A stretch of DNA of 64,000 nt from contig NZ_BMPU01000004.1 in assembly GCF_014647755.1 (NCBI RefSeq), positions 154,601-218,600 of the forward strand, in the 5' to 3' direction. A program made the translations under genes and the position numbers. Below, in pieces: positions 43,993-52,640 of the stretch; within the stretch, counting starts at the first letter, position 1; each line of letters starts with the position of its first letter. Under the pieces are notes generated by a model, which saw only the letters and a program-made list of their open reading frames with translations, was not told the origin of the DNA and did not search any database. The DNA comes from Porphyromonas pasteri. GTDB taxonomy: Bacteria; Bacteroidota; Bacteroidia; Bacteroidales; Porphyromonadaceae.

Positions 43993-45543
43993 ATGAACAT
44001 CAGACTACCTCTTGGTGCACGTGGCACCGCCCTTCTTCTCTCGGCCTTTGCCTCGCTGTGGCTCCTCGCTTCGTGCGGTGTGAGCTCCAGACAGAGCCGT
44101 CCCTCCGACCCCAAGCAGCCAGTGAAGCGTGAGTTCCGCGGCGCTTGGCTCCCGACGATCTACCGCAGCGACTACGCTTCGCTCTCTCGCGAAGAAGCCC
44201 GTAAGCTCCTGAGCAATCGTATCGCACTCCTCCACCGTCTGGGCTGCAACACGATCATCTTCCAGGTGCGTGCCGAGGGTGATGCCTTCTACAAGAGCAC
44301 CCACGAGCCCTGGAGTAAGTACCTCACCGGTAAGCAGGGCGAAGCTCCTAACCCCTCTTGGGACCCTCTGGGCTTCGTCATCGACGAGTGCCACTCCCGC
44401 GGTATGGAGCTCCACGCTTGGGTCAATCCCTATCGTGGTGCAGGCAACGCCGAGGCTTATCTGGCGCCTAACCACGCTGCTAAGCACTCGCCCCAGCTCT
44501 TCATCCGCCACGGCAAGCAGCTCTACATGGATCCAGGCAATCCTCAGAGCATCCGCTATATCAGCACTATCGTCCGCGACATCGTACAGCGCTACGATAT
44601 CGATGCCATCCACTTCGACGACTACTTCTACCCCTACCCACAGGCAGGCTTAGAGTTCGATGACGAAGAGTCCTTCAGCCGCTACGGCCTCACGGCAGGT
44701 TACCGTCCCGAGCAGAAGAACGAGTGGCGCCGTGAGAACGTCAACCGCCTCATCTACACGATCCGTCAGACCATCCTCGAGACCAAGCCTTGGGTGCGCT
44801 TCGGCATCAGCCCCTTCGGTATCTACCGCAACGAAGCCTCTTCACGTGAAGGCAGTAAGACCTCGGGCCTGCAGACTTATGATGACCTGCACGCTGACGT
44901 CCTGCACTGGGTGCGTAAGGGCTGGGTCGACTACATCGTCCCTCAGGTCTACTGGAATATCGGTCATCAGGCTGCCGACTACGCTGAGCTCACGCAGTGG
45001 TGGGGCAAGCACACCCCTCAGAAGAAGGCACAGCTCTACATCGGCCAGAACGCTGCTCGCACGATGGACAGCGGTCAGCTCGAGGAGAAGCTCGCCCTCA
45101 GCCGACAGAATAGCAGTGGGAACTCCTGGTGGTCAGGTGAAGACCTCGTGAAGAACTACAAGGGTCTTGGCGACAGCCTCATCACCAGCTACCAGACCTA
45201 TCGTGCGCTCCTCCCTGAGATCCACGGTGCTCTCGGTAAGACGAAGGCTCCAGCTGCTATCAGCCTCATCCTCGAGGACACCAACGAAGACGGGCATATG
45301 ATCCTCTGGGATGACTACCGTGAGCCCAGCGATCCCGAGAGTGCTTTCTACTACGCAGTATATGCCTTCCCCGAAGGTACGCGCCCCGACATCTCTGACG
45401 TGCGCTACCTGATGAGCATCTCTACCAATCCCTACTTCATCCTGCCCAGCATGGAGCGTGGTATGACCTATCGCTACATGGTGACGGCCATCAACCGCTT
45501 CTGGCAGGAGAGCAAGCCTGCATCGATCCGCATCAGCTACTAA
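43993..45543 (+). CDS. GH10-like (GHL10) lipoprotein, putative glycoside hydrolase
   Basis: 516 residues. Lipobox LLASC with Cys28, so lipid-anchored. The catalytic-type domain starts with REFRGAWLPTIYRSDYASL near 46 and has NTIIFQVRAEGDAFY, HAWVNPYR, AIHFDDYFYPYP and FGISPFGIYR, the strands of the TIM-barrel family called YngK/GHL10. The C-terminal 110 residues resemble a fibronectin-type domain. A role in peptidoglycan or glycan cleavage is suggested for the family but unproven. It follows cdsA by 13 bases. Confidence 0.88.
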   Translation: MNIRLPLGARGTALLLSAFASLWLLASCGVSSRQSRPSDPKQPVKREFRGAWLPTIYRSDYASLSREEARKLLSNRIALLHRLGCNTIIFQVRAEGDAFYKSTHEPWSKYLTGKQGEAPNPSWDPLGFVIDECHSRGMELHAWVNPYRGAGNAEAYLAPNHAAKHSPQLFIRHGKQLYMDPGNPQSIRYISTIVRDIVQRYDIDAIHFDDYFYPYPQAGLEFDDEESFSRYGLTAGYRPEQKNEWRRENVNRLIYTIRQTILETKPWVRFGISPFGIYRNEASSREGSKTSGLQTYDDLHADVLHWVRKGWVDYIVPQVYWNIGHQAADYAELTQWWGKHTPQKKAQLYIGQNAARTMDSGQLEEKLALSRQNSSGNSWWSGEDLVKNYKGLGDSLITSYQTYRALLPEIHGALGKTKAPAAISLILEDTNEDGHMILWDDYREPSDPESAFYYAVYAFPEGTRPDISDVRYLMSISTNPYFILPSMERGMTYRYMVTAINRFWQESKPASIRISY

Positions 45544-45574
45544 GGAGCTAAGCGCATCACCCATATATATAAGC

Positions 45575-45611
45575 CGAGGGGGCTACGGACGCAGTGTACG
45601 TAGCCCCCTCG
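45575..45611. terminator. Bidirectional terminator
   Basis: 13-bp stem CGAGGGGGCTACG with CGTAGCCCCCTCG between the convergent GHL10 and GIN-domain genes. Confidence 0.85.
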
Positions 45612-45643
45612 CTTTGCGTGGGGATGAGGAAGGGAGGCGCGTG

Positions 45644-46465
45644 CTACTTAGCAGGCGAAGAGTTCACCGTGCTGGCACCCGTGACGACCTGACCGATCAC
45701 GACGGGCTGGCCTTGGTATCTGAGGTTCGAAGCTCCCGACACGCCATAGCTGATGGTATCGACGTTCCCGAGGTCGAGGCGCGAAGCTCCTGCGAGAAGT
45801 GCCTCGACAGCACGCGTATGGAGCTGCTCAGCACGGAAGTCACATGCCCCCGAGAGGCTCACCGAGAGGTAGTCAGCCTGCCCTGAGAGGCGGATCGAGG
45901 AGGCACCCGAGGAGATGATCTCGAGGCTCTTAGCTACGTTCACCCAACCACGGATGCCCGAGGCACCAGCCGTGCTGACGGAGAGACTGTCGGCGGTGAG
46001 GTGAAGGTCGGTGAGGTCAGACGCCCCCGAGAGGACGACGGAGAAGGACGACTGACGGAGGCTGTCTGGTACGGAGATATTAGCGGCATAGGTAGCCTCT
46101 ACCCCGAGGAGCTTGGGTAGATACACATCGATGTGGGCGCTCTTCCCGCGCTGGACATCATCGTAGGGATCGACGCCCGTGCGCTCGTGGCGCGAACTGA
46201 TGAGGAGGATGTTGTCCTTGACCTTCACCTCGATATCCTCACGGATACGCTTCGGCATTTTCTCGTCAAAGGCGACGGCAGTCTGAGTGCCAACATGGAC
46301 CGTCACGCTGAGGGGATAGTCGACGACGAGGTAATCGCAAGCAGGGAGGTTTTTGAGATCGGCTTCGGTGAAGCCGACACGTGCCGTACGACGACACGAG
46401 ATGATGAAGAGAGCCCCGAGGACAAGGGTGAGAGCCCCGAGGAGGAGTCTGCGGTAATGTGCCAT
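45644..46465 (-). CDS. GIN-domain (DUF2807) lipoprotein
   Basis: 273 residues. Signal with lipobox FIISC and Cys24. The mature part is a long beta-helix-like repeat: short strands ending in GAS (SGASDLTDL, AGASGIRGW, SGASSIRLS, SGACDFRAE, AGASRLDLG, SGASNLRYQ, TGASTVNSS) at intervals of about 15-25 residues, the putative auto-transporter adhesin head GIN domain. Such proteins are abundant in Bacteroidota and of unknown role. Own promoter at 46510. Confidence 0.88.
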   Translation of the reverse strand: MAHYRRLLLGALTLVLGALFIISCRRTARVGFTEADLKNLPACDYLVVDYPLSVTVHVGTQTAVAFDEKMPKRIREDIEVKVKDNILLISSRHERTGVDPYDDVQRGKSAHIDVYLPKLLGVEATYAANISVPDSLRQSSFSVVLSGASDLTDLHLTADSLSVSTAGASGIRGWVNVAKSLEIISSGASSIRLSGQADYLSVSLSGACDFRAEQLHTRAVEALLAGASRLDLGNVDTISYGVSGASNLRYQGQPVVIGQVVTGASTVNSSPAK

Positions 46466-46509
46466 GATAGTGTGCGTATTGGACTTGTGTTTGTGGATCT
46501 TAGTACTAT

Positions 46510-46517
46510 CAAAGGTA
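46510..46517 (-). promoter_or_regulatory. Promoter -7 box TACCTTTG (minus strand)
   Basis: CAAAGGTA on the plus strand, 45 bases upstream of the GIN-domain gene. Confidence 0.6.
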
Positions 46518-46659
46518 GCATTTCCTCACAAAAGTAAAGAGGAGGCAAGCAAAGAGATGGATTCCCCTTGCCTTTTGGTACAACGAGTCGTCTTTTGAGG
46601 GTACAGAAGAAGCCCACTCCCATAGGGGGTCTCTACCTCTATAGTGGAGGGTGGTATGG

Positions 46660-46783
46660 ACCTATATTGGTCAGCGGGCGAACCTATATAGGTTGCGATG
46701 GCGACTTATATAGGTGCGTGGGTAGAGCTATATAGGATGGCGAAGAAAGCTATATAGCTTTGTGAAGTGACCTATACATAGGT
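46660..46783. repeat. 22-bp-pitch array, ACCTATATAGGT type, six units, decaying
   Basis: Cores at 46660 (ACCTATATTGGT), 46682 (ACCTATATAGGT), 46704 (ACTTATATAGGT), 46726 (AGCTATATAGGA), 46748 (AGCTATATAGCT) and 46770 (ACCTATACATAGGT). The pitch stays at 22 bp although the half-sites drift; AGCTATATAGCT keeps perfect symmetry. The first 30 bases repeat those of the array at 54977. Confidence 0.88.
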
Positions 46784-46835
46784 TGTTGCTCCGCGTAGGA
46801 ATAAAAGTTGTGGATGAGTGGCAGATAAGTTTGGG

Positions 46836-46911
46836 CTACGTGCGTGGACGATAAATCTACGTACGTGGATATTTGGATTTACGTGCCTGGTCTTTAAGAC
46901 TACGTGCATAG
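46836..46911. repeat. 22-bp-pitch array, CTA-N6-TGG type, four units
   Basis: Cores CTACGTGCGTGG (46836), CTACGTACGTGG (46857), TTACGTGCCTGG (46879) and CTACGTGCATAG (46900). Reverse complement of the array type at 4063-4138. Between 46912 and 47097 I see nothing I can name. Confidence 0.82.
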
Positions 46912-47097
46912 ATGCGGAAAAACCACTACGGGGAGGCGCTTTTTTCTTCACGAGAAGGACACTTTTCCCTCCGCTGGATAAGAGGAATGCGCGCGACAAG
47001 GCGAGGAGCTTGCGTATCACTTCGGAGAGGTATATCGGGGAGCTGGGCGTGCGATTCCTTAGCGCTCTAAACAGAGGACAGGACTCACGGCAACAGT

Positions 47098-47131
47098 CTC
47101 TATGTAGGTCCGTGATGCTACCAATATAGGT
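47098..47131. repeat. Two-unit 22-bp-pitch array, ACC-N6-GGT type
   Basis: CTCTATGTAGGT at 47098 and ACCAATATAGGT at 47120: one decayed and one intact core, 22 bp apart. Third array in the same 865-bp gap. Confidence 0.65.
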
Positions 47132-47237
47132 TCGCTTACCTCCCCTTATGAGGTACATTCTACAGCCCTTGCGAAGGGCGGTCTTCGCGACGTGAGAAAT
47201 CTGGGGCAGAGATAGGCAGTTTTATCGCTGTAGTTCG

Positions 47238-47245
47238 TATCTTTG
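47238..47245 (+). promoter_or_regulatory. Promoter -7 box TATCTTTG
   Basis: Consensus match about 87 bases before the S9 peptidase start. Confidence 0.6.
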
Positions 47246-47331
47246 CCCTAAGGAGACACTTGCAGGGCTTCGCAAAGCCGCACACCTCAGAGCCTCCGCC
47301 ACGACACATACATACACATCTACCCAACGCT

Positions 47332-49866
47332 ATGAAACGAACGACTACAAGCCTCGCCTTGCTGGCCCTCTGCCTGGCGGGGAGCACCGCTCAGGCGCAG
47401 ACGCTCACAAAGGCGACGAGCTACGGCACCCACGCGGTGAGCCGTCCCGTGATGATCGATTCGGTCAACGTCCACAACCAGAAGTTCTCTCTCGGCTCCC
47501 TGCTGAAGACCTCCTACAAGACCGAGGGGCTCAAGGGCACATCCGTCGCTGCGGCATCCAATGGCTTCTTCGCCGTCGCCCAGCCCGCCAGCGGTGCCAG
47601 CACGTTCTCCTCTTACTCCTTCCCCCTCATCAGCCAAGGCTTCACCAAGGGCACACTCAAGCTCTATGGCCGTGCTCGCTATGCGCTCTATGATGGCGAG
47701 ACGCTCTTAGGCTCGAATGAGGACAAGCTCGCCGAGAGCGATACGGTGCCCGCTGTATCCGTGCCGCTGACGCTCATCGCTACGAATAAGAACCTCGTCG
47801 TCAAGGTGCTCTCTACAGCAGAGGACAAGGCACGCGGGGACTTCAAGCTCGTCTTTGAGCCCGAGGAAGGCCTGCCTCAGCTTGACCTCAAGGCCGCTAA
47901 CGATGGTGTCCGCTACATCAACTGGAACTACCTCACCCACGGCAAGCGCCTCTATTACGCCCACGTCTCCCCCTCGGGCAAGTACGTGATGGTGACCTAC
48001 ACCGAGCGCGCTCCGAAGAAGGGCGTCAGCTATCAGGAGATCCACGAAGGTGCGACGGGCAAGGTCCTTCGCACGACGCAGTCCCTCTACGGCGCCGAAT
48101 GGATGCCCGATGAAGATGTCCTCGTGATGAAGACCTCAAACCGCGCTGGCGACCAGCTGGTGAAGATCGATCCCCTCTCGGGTCGCAGCACCGTATGGAT
48201 CGACAAGATCCCTGGGGAGAGCTTTATGATCAGCCCCGACAAGCGCTCCATCTACATCTACGAAGAGGTCAAGGGCCCCGAGAAGGATAAGCTCCTCATC
48301 CGCCGCCTCTCGCCCGATGACCGCCAGCCAGGCGCGCGCGACCGTCAAGCACTCTATCGCTACGATATCGCCACAGGAGTCTACGAACCCGTACTCTACG
48401 GCTACCGCTCGGTGAGCCTCCTCGACTTCTCCGCTGACGGCAGTCAGCTCCTCTTAGGTCTCTACACGAAGGACTGGCAGCACAGCCCCTTCGACCAGAC
48501 GACAGTACTGCGCTACACACCTGCCACGGGCCGTATCGATACGGTCTTCACGAAGCAGTTTGAGATCGGTAGCGTAAGCTTCATCCCTGGCACGGAGGAC
48601 GTGCTGGCTATGGGCTCGCCCAATAGCTTCGGCGGTGTGGGCAATACGCTCCCCAACGGACGCGTGGGGAACGGCTATGAGCACGAGCTCTTCCGCGTCA
48701 ATATCCCCACGGGCCGTGTCACGCCCCTGACGCGCGACTTCGACCCCAGCGTAGACCACGTCCAGTACCACGCCAAGGGCAAGGCCTTCTACATCCTTGC
48801 TGACAACGGCAGCCGCCAGAGCCTCTACCGCCTCGACGTCAAGACGAATAAGATCACGCAGATCGACACGAAGGAAGACGTCGTCCGTGGCTTCGGTGTC
48901 GCCTCGCACGGCAATACCTTCTACTACTTCGGGCAGAGCCTGAACAATGCCGACCGCCTCTACAGCCTCGATGCTTCGGGCAAGAGCAAGCTCATCTGGG
49001 ACATCTCGGCCGAGAAGCTCCGTGGCGTGAAGTTCACCCCTGCGAAGGACTTCGTCTACCGCACGCCCGACGGTGTCGATATCGACGGCTGGTACTACCT
49101 GCCCCCCAACTTCGACCCCTCAAAGAAGTATCCGATGATCGTCTACTACTACGGCGGGACGATCCCTCTGAGCCGCGAGCTGGAGACGACGTACGACCTG
49201 GCGATGTTCGCCGCTCAGGGCTATGTAGCCTATTCGCTCAACCCACGCGGTACCGTGGGCTACGGACAGAGCTTCGCAGCTGACCACCTGAATGCTTGGG
49301 GCACGAAGACCTCCGATGATATCATCGGTGCGGTGAAGGCCTTTGTCGCTGCGCACCCCTTCGTCGATGCGAAGAAGATCGGTTGCGCTGGCGCCAGCTA
49401 TGGTGGCTTTATGACGCAGTACCTGCAGACGCGCACGGACCTCTTCGCCGCTGCCGCCAGCCACGCAGGGATCAGCTCCATCTCCAGCTACTGGGCAGGG
49501 GGCTACTGGGGTATGAGCTACAGCACGGTGGCCTCCGAAGGCAGCTACCCCTGGAACAACCCCGACCTCTACACCAAGCACAGCCCACTCTTCAACGCCG
49601 ATAAGATCCACACGCCTCTGCTCCTGCTGCACGGGACGTCCGACGTGAACGTCCCCCCCAGCGAAAGCACCGCGATGTACAATGCGCTGAAGATCCTCGG
49701 CCGCACCGTCGAGCTCATCGAAGTGACAGGCGAAGATCACCACATCCTCGAGCCCGAGCGACAGGATCGCTGGATGCAGACGATCCAGGCATGGTTCGCC
49801 AAGCACCTGCAGGGCAATAGCCAGTGGTGGGATCACCTCTACCCCAAGACGCCACTTGACCTATAG
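47332..49866 (+). CDS. S9 family peptidase (prolyl oligopeptidase type), secreted
   Basis: 844 residues from the ATG at 47332, which opens a clear signal peptide (MKRTTTSLALLALCLAGSTAQA); the frame is open 24 codons further upstream but lacks a signal there. A beta-propeller-like region (about 150-560) precedes the alpha/beta hydrolase. The catalytic serine is Ser689 in GASYGGF and the likely histidine His803 or His804 in GEDHHILEP; the aspartate is in HGTSDVNVP near 770. It lacks the DPP IV double-Glu motif, so it is more like acylaminoacyl/oligopeptidases. It probably degrades peptides in the periplasm alongside the DPP IV at 5915. Confidence 0.93.
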   Translation: MKRTTTSLALLALCLAGSTAQAQTLTKATSYGTHAVSRPVMIDSVNVHNQKFSLGSLLKTSYKTEGLKGTSVAAASNGFFAVAQPASGASTFSSYSFPLISQGFTKGTLKLYGRARYALYDGETLLGSNEDKLAESDTVPAVSVPLTLIATNKNLVVKVLSTAEDKARGDFKLVFEPEEGLPQLDLKAANDGVRYINWNYLTHGKRLYYAHVSPSGKYVMVTYTERAPKKGVSYQEIHEGATGKVLRTTQSLYGAEWMPDEDVLVMKTSNRAGDQLVKIDPLSGRSTVWIDKIPGESFMISPDKRSIYIYEEVKGPEKDKLLIRRLSPDDRQPGARDRQALYRYDIATGVYEPVLYGYRSVSLLDFSADGSQLLLGLYTKDWQHSPFDQTTVLRYTPATGRIDTVFTKQFEIGSVSFIPGTEDVLAMGSPNSFGGVGNTLPNGRVGNGYEHELFRVNIPTGRVTPLTRDFDPSVDHVQYHAKGKAFYILADNGSRQSLYRLDVKTNKITQIDTKEDVVRGFGVASHGNTFYYFGQSLNNADRLYSLDASGKSKLIWDISAEKLRGVKFTPAKDFVYRTPDGVDIDGWYYLPPNFDPSKKYPMIVYYYGGTIPLSRELETTYDLAMFAAQGYVAYSLNPRGTVGYGQSFAADHLNAWGTKTSDDIIGAVKAFVAAHPFVDAKKIGCAGASYGGFMTQYLQTRTDLFAAAASHAGISSISSYWAGGYWGMSYSTVASEGSYPWNNPDLYTKHSPLFNADKIHTPLLLLHGTSDVNVPPSESTAMYNALKILGRTVELIEVTGEDHHILEPERQDRWMQTIQAWFAKHLQGNSQWWDHLYPKTPLDL

Positions 49867-49889
49867 CCTCGTGCCTATCTCCGCATAGC

Positions 49890-49931
49890 CGTGCGCCCCG
49901 CTCTATCCATCGTGATAGGGCGGGGCGCACG
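49890..49931 (+). terminator. Terminator after S9 peptidase
   Basis: 12-bp stem CGTGCGCCCCGC with GCGGGGCGCACG, then CTTTT. Confidence 0.8.
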
Positions 49932-49954
49932 CTTTTGGGCACGCTGAAAATGCG

Positions 49955-50054
49955 CCCTATATGCGGAGGAAAATTTCTGTATATACGGGAATTTATTTCT
50001 GCATATACGAAAAAAGATTTCCGTATATGCGAAAATCTCCGCCCGTGCGCACGG
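49955..50054. repeat. 22-bp-pitch array, CCG-N6-CGG type, five units
   Basis: Cores CCCTATATGCGG (49955), CTGTATATACGG (49977), CTGCATATACGA (49999), CCGTATATGCGA (50021) and CCGTGCGCACGG (50043), pitch exactly 22 bp; the last is a perfect palindrome. Spacers are AT-rich (AAAATTT, GATTT), unlike those of the ACC-N6-GGT arrays. The last two units are repeated at 50869-50902. Confidence 0.85.
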
Positions 50055-50058
50055 AAAT
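50012..50058 (+). repeat. 47-bp direct repeat, left copy
   Basis: Starts AAAAGATTTCCGTATATGCG and ends GCGCACGGAAAT. It matches 50860-50906 at 46 of 47 positions. The two copies flank the VOC-Cdd1 gene pair. Confidence 0.9.
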
Positions 50059-50065
50059 GAATGAG

Positions 50066-50073
50066 TAACTTTG
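50066..50073 (+). promoter_or_regulatory. Promoter -7 box TAACTTTG
   Basis: Consensus match 25 bases before the VOC gene and eight bases after the direct repeat. Confidence 0.55.
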
Positions 50074-50098
50074 CGGCGGATTAAACAATGTACAACTT

Positions 50099-50518
50099 AT
50101 GAGACAGAAACTCACTTTAATCACATTGGGAGTAAAAGACTTTCAAAAGGCATTGGCTTTCTACGAGGGCTTAGGCTGGAAGAAATCGCAACAAAGCCAG
50201 GAAGCCTACGCATTGTTCCCTTTGGGTGGGATAGTTTTAGGATTATATCCACTGCAAGAATTGGAAAAAGACACAACGCTGAATTATCAGCAGGCGTCCT
50301 TTTCGGGTATGACAATCAGCTATAATGCCACATCGGAGGAAGAAGTCAATGCAGTGATGCAGGAAGCCGAACGGCTCGGGGCAACCATTGTGAAGCCTGC
50401 ACAGAAAGTGTTTTGGGGCGGTTACAGTGGCTATTTTAAGGATTTAGACGACTATGTGTTCGAGGTTGCCTACAATCCTTTTTGGCAGATTGACAACGAG
50501 GGAAACCTTGTTATATAG
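50099..50518 (+). CDS. VOC superfamily (glyoxalase-like) protein
   Basis: 139 residues. Two beta-alpha-beta-beta-beta modules typical of the vicinal oxygen chelate fold: LTLITLGVKDFQKALAFYEGLGWK at the start and ATIVKPAQKVFWGGYSGYFKDLDDY in the second half, with Glu in YVFEVAYNPFW as a candidate metal ligand. Members include glyoxalases, dioxygenases and antibiotic-binding proteins; which applies here is open. The composition is clearly more AT-rich than the flanks, and the gene pair lies between 47-bp direct repeats, so horizontal acquisition is likely. Confidence 0.88.
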   Translation: MRQKLTLITLGVKDFQKALAFYEGLGWKKSQQSQEAYALFPLGGIVLGLYPLQELEKDTTLNYQQASFSGMTISYNATSEEEVNAVMQEAERLGATIVKPAQKVFWGGYSGYFKDLDDYVFEVAYNPFWQIDNEGNLVI

Positions 50519-50531
50519 TTCGTCAGATGCA

Positions 50532-50801
50532 ATGACCAAAGAGCAGACCATTAAGGAATTAACGGTAATTCCCGGAATAGGGAAATCGCTTGCCACCGAC
50601 TTGTGGAATATAGGTATAACTTCCATTGACGACTTGAAAGGCAAAGACCCCGAAGTCCTCTTTACCTTATCCAACGACTATGCTGGAGTGGTGCAAGACC
50701 GTTGTGTATTGTACGCTTTCAGATGTGCGGTTTATTTTGCACAGACGCCACCAGAGCATCGGGAAAAAGAAAAACTGAACTGGTGGTTTTGGAAAGACTG
50801 A
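50532..50801 (+). CDS. Cdd1-like helix-hairpin-helix protein
   Basis: 89 residues. A helix-hairpin-helix (LTVIPGIGKSLATDLWNIGITSIDDLKG, about 8-37) is followed by the Cdd1-type ending QDRCVLYAFRCAVYF and LNWWFWKD. The Pfam family is called pathogenicity locus (Cdd1) from the Clostridioides toxin locus, but no function is established; HhH motifs suggest nucleic-acid contact. The ATG at 50532 was chosen, 13 bases after the VOC stop; the open frame further upstream overlaps VOC. The two genes likely form one transcript. Confidence 0.85.
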   Translation: MTKEQTIKELTVIPGIGKSLATDLWNIGITSIDDLKGKDPEVLFTLSNDYAGVVQDRCVLYAFRCAVYFAQTPPEHREKEKLNWWFWKD

Positions 50802-50859
50802 TAAAACAGTTGTCATATTCCGCCAAATATGACGACATATTTTAACCATACCAACCGAC

Positions 50860-50906
50860 AAAAGATTTCCGTATATGCGAAAATTTCCGCCCGTGCGCAC
50901 GGAAAT
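50860..50906 (+). repeat. 47-bp direct repeat, right copy, with two array units
   Basis: Contains cores CCGTATATGCGA (50869) and CCGTGCGCACGG (50891), 22 bp apart. One base differs from the left copy. It lies about 170 bases before porX. Confidence 0.9.
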
Positions 50907-51076
50907 TTTGCGCCCTGCCCATAGAAGTCAACCCACTCAGGGAGAGACGAAGGTCGCTCCAGCTACAGAGACCAAGAGCAAGTACCACCGAAAGCCCACC
51001 GAGGGCACGGAGGGGGCGAAGTCTGCCGTTATAGCTGGGGGGAGAGCCCCCATAACTTTTATTATCTTCGCAAAGT

Positions 51077-52633
51077 ATGAGCAGCAACAAAGTATATCAG
51101 ATCCTCTGGGCAGACGACGAAATCGATCTGCTCAAGCCACATATCCTCTTCCTCAAGGAGAAGGGCTACGAAGTGACCCCCGTCCTCAGTGGCTCCGACG
51201 CTATCGAAGCCGTACAGAGTCAGAACTTCGACCTCGTCTTCCTTGACGAGAACATGCCTGGACTTACCGGCCTGGAAGCCCTGCAGCGCATCAAGGAGCT
51301 ACGCCCCTTCCTCCCCGTCATCATGATCACCAAGAGTGAGGAAGAAGAGCTGATGAACCAAGCCATCGGCGGTAAGATCACCGACTACCTCATCAAGCCC
51401 GTCAACCCAAACCAGCTCCTGCTGTCCCTGAAGAAGAACCTTCATCAGAGTACGATCATCAGCGAGACCACGACGATGAACTATCGTCAGGAGTTCGCTC
51501 AGCTCAGCACGCAGATGAGCGACCGCCTCTCCATCGACGAATGGAAGGACCTCTACCGCCGCCTCGTCCACTGGGAGATCGAGCTGGAGCAAGGCGACGC
51601 GCAGATGAAGGAGCTTCTGGAGATGCAGAAGACCGACGCTGGTCGCCTCTTCAGCCGCTTCATCAGCCGCAACTATGAGGGCTGGATCCGCGAGCCCGAG
51701 ACGCGCCCGCTGATGAGCCCCGACCTCTTCAAGACGAAGGTCTTCCCCCTCTTGGATTCAGGTGAGAAGGTCTTCTTCATCCTCATCGATAACTTCCGCT
51801 ACGACCAGTGGGAGTCGGTGAAGGCGATGCTGAGCGAGTTCTACACCTTCGACGAAGACCTCTATCTCTCGATCCTCCCCACGGCTACGCAGTACGCTCG
51901 CAATGCGATCTTCTCAGGGCTGATGCCGCTGGACATCGCGAAGATGTTCCCCGATCTGTGGGTCGACGAAGAGAGTGAAGAGGGCAAGAACCTCAACGAA
52001 GAGCCGATGATCCAGACGCTCATCCAGCGCTACCGCAAGAACTATTCCTTCTCCTATAATAAGGTCTACGAAGCACGCTTCGGCGAGCGCCTCTTAGGCA
52101 ACCTCAATAGCCTCAAGCAGTATCAGCTGAACGTCATCGTGCTGAACTTCGTCGATATGCTCTCCCACGCCCGCACCGAGAGCAAGATGATCCGCGAGCT
52201 GGCCAACACCGAGGCAGCATATCGCTCGCTGACGCGCAGCTGGTTCCGCCACTCGACGACGTACAACCTCTTCAAGCACATCTCCGAGATGGGCTACCGC
52301 GTGATCCTCACTACCGACCACGGTACCATCCGCGTGAAGAACCCCGTGAAGATCGTCGGCGACAAGAATACCAATACCAACCTCCGCTACAAGGTCGGGA
52401 AGACCCTTACCTACAACCCTAAGGAGGTCTACGAAGCCATCGTACCGGCGAAGATCGGCCTGCCACAGGTCAATCTCTCCGACCGCTATGTCTTCAGCTA
52501 CAGCGATGACTTCTTCGCTTATCCCAACAACTACAATTACTACGTGCAGTACTATCGTGACACCTTCCAGCACGGGGGGATCTCACTCGAAGAGATGCTC
52601 ATCCCGCTGATCACGATGCAACCCAAATCCTAA
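51077..52633 (+). CDS. porX: Type IX secretion response regulator PorX (REC-PglZ)
   Basis: 518 residues. An N-terminal receiver domain has acidic pocket Asp13/Asp14, phospho-acceptor Asp57 (LVFLDENMPG), Thr85 and Lys107 (YLIKP). No DNA-binding domain follows; instead a linker helix leads to a PglZ/alkaline-phosphatase-fold domain (about 200-515) with FILIDNFRYDQWE near 233 and TTDHGTIRVKNP near 412 as metal-site candidates. In P. gingivalis PorX works with the kinase PorY and the sigma factor SigP to control type IX secretion genes, and PorX-type PglZ domains act on oligonucleotides. No porY is in this window. A TATCTTCG box lies just six bases before the ATG. Confidence 0.95.
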   Translation: MSSNKVYQILWADDEIDLLKPHILFLKEKGYEVTPVLSGSDAIEAVQSQNFDLVFLDENMPGLTGLEALQRIKELRPFLPVIMITKSEEEELMNQAIGGKITDYLIKPVNPNQLLLSLKKNLHQSTIISETTTMNYRQEFAQLSTQMSDRLSIDEWKDLYRRLVHWEIELEQGDAQMKELLEMQKTDAGRLFSRFISRNYEGWIREPETRPLMSPDLFKTKVFPLLDSGEKVFFILIDNFRYDQWESVKAMLSEFYTFDEDLYLSILPTATQYARNAIFSGLMPLDIAKMFPDLWVDEESEEGKNLNEEPMIQTLIQRYRKNYSFSYNKVYEARFGERLLGNLNSLKQYQLNVIVLNFVDMLSHARTESKMIRELANTEAAYRSLTRSWFRHSTTYNLFKHISEMGYRVILTTDHGTIRVKNPVKIVGDKNTNTNLRYKVGKTLTYNPKEVYEAIVPAKIGLPQVNLSDRYVFSYSDDFFAYPNNYNYYVQYYRDTFQHGGISLEEMLIPLITMQPKS

Positions 52634-52640
52634 ACACTGA

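Noticed and set aside
46772..47158. Overlapping open frames on both strands in the 46.5-47.3 kb gap
   Set aside because: They run through three repeat arrays, have no family features, and neither has a promoter or a Shine-Dalgarno-like site in a sensible place.
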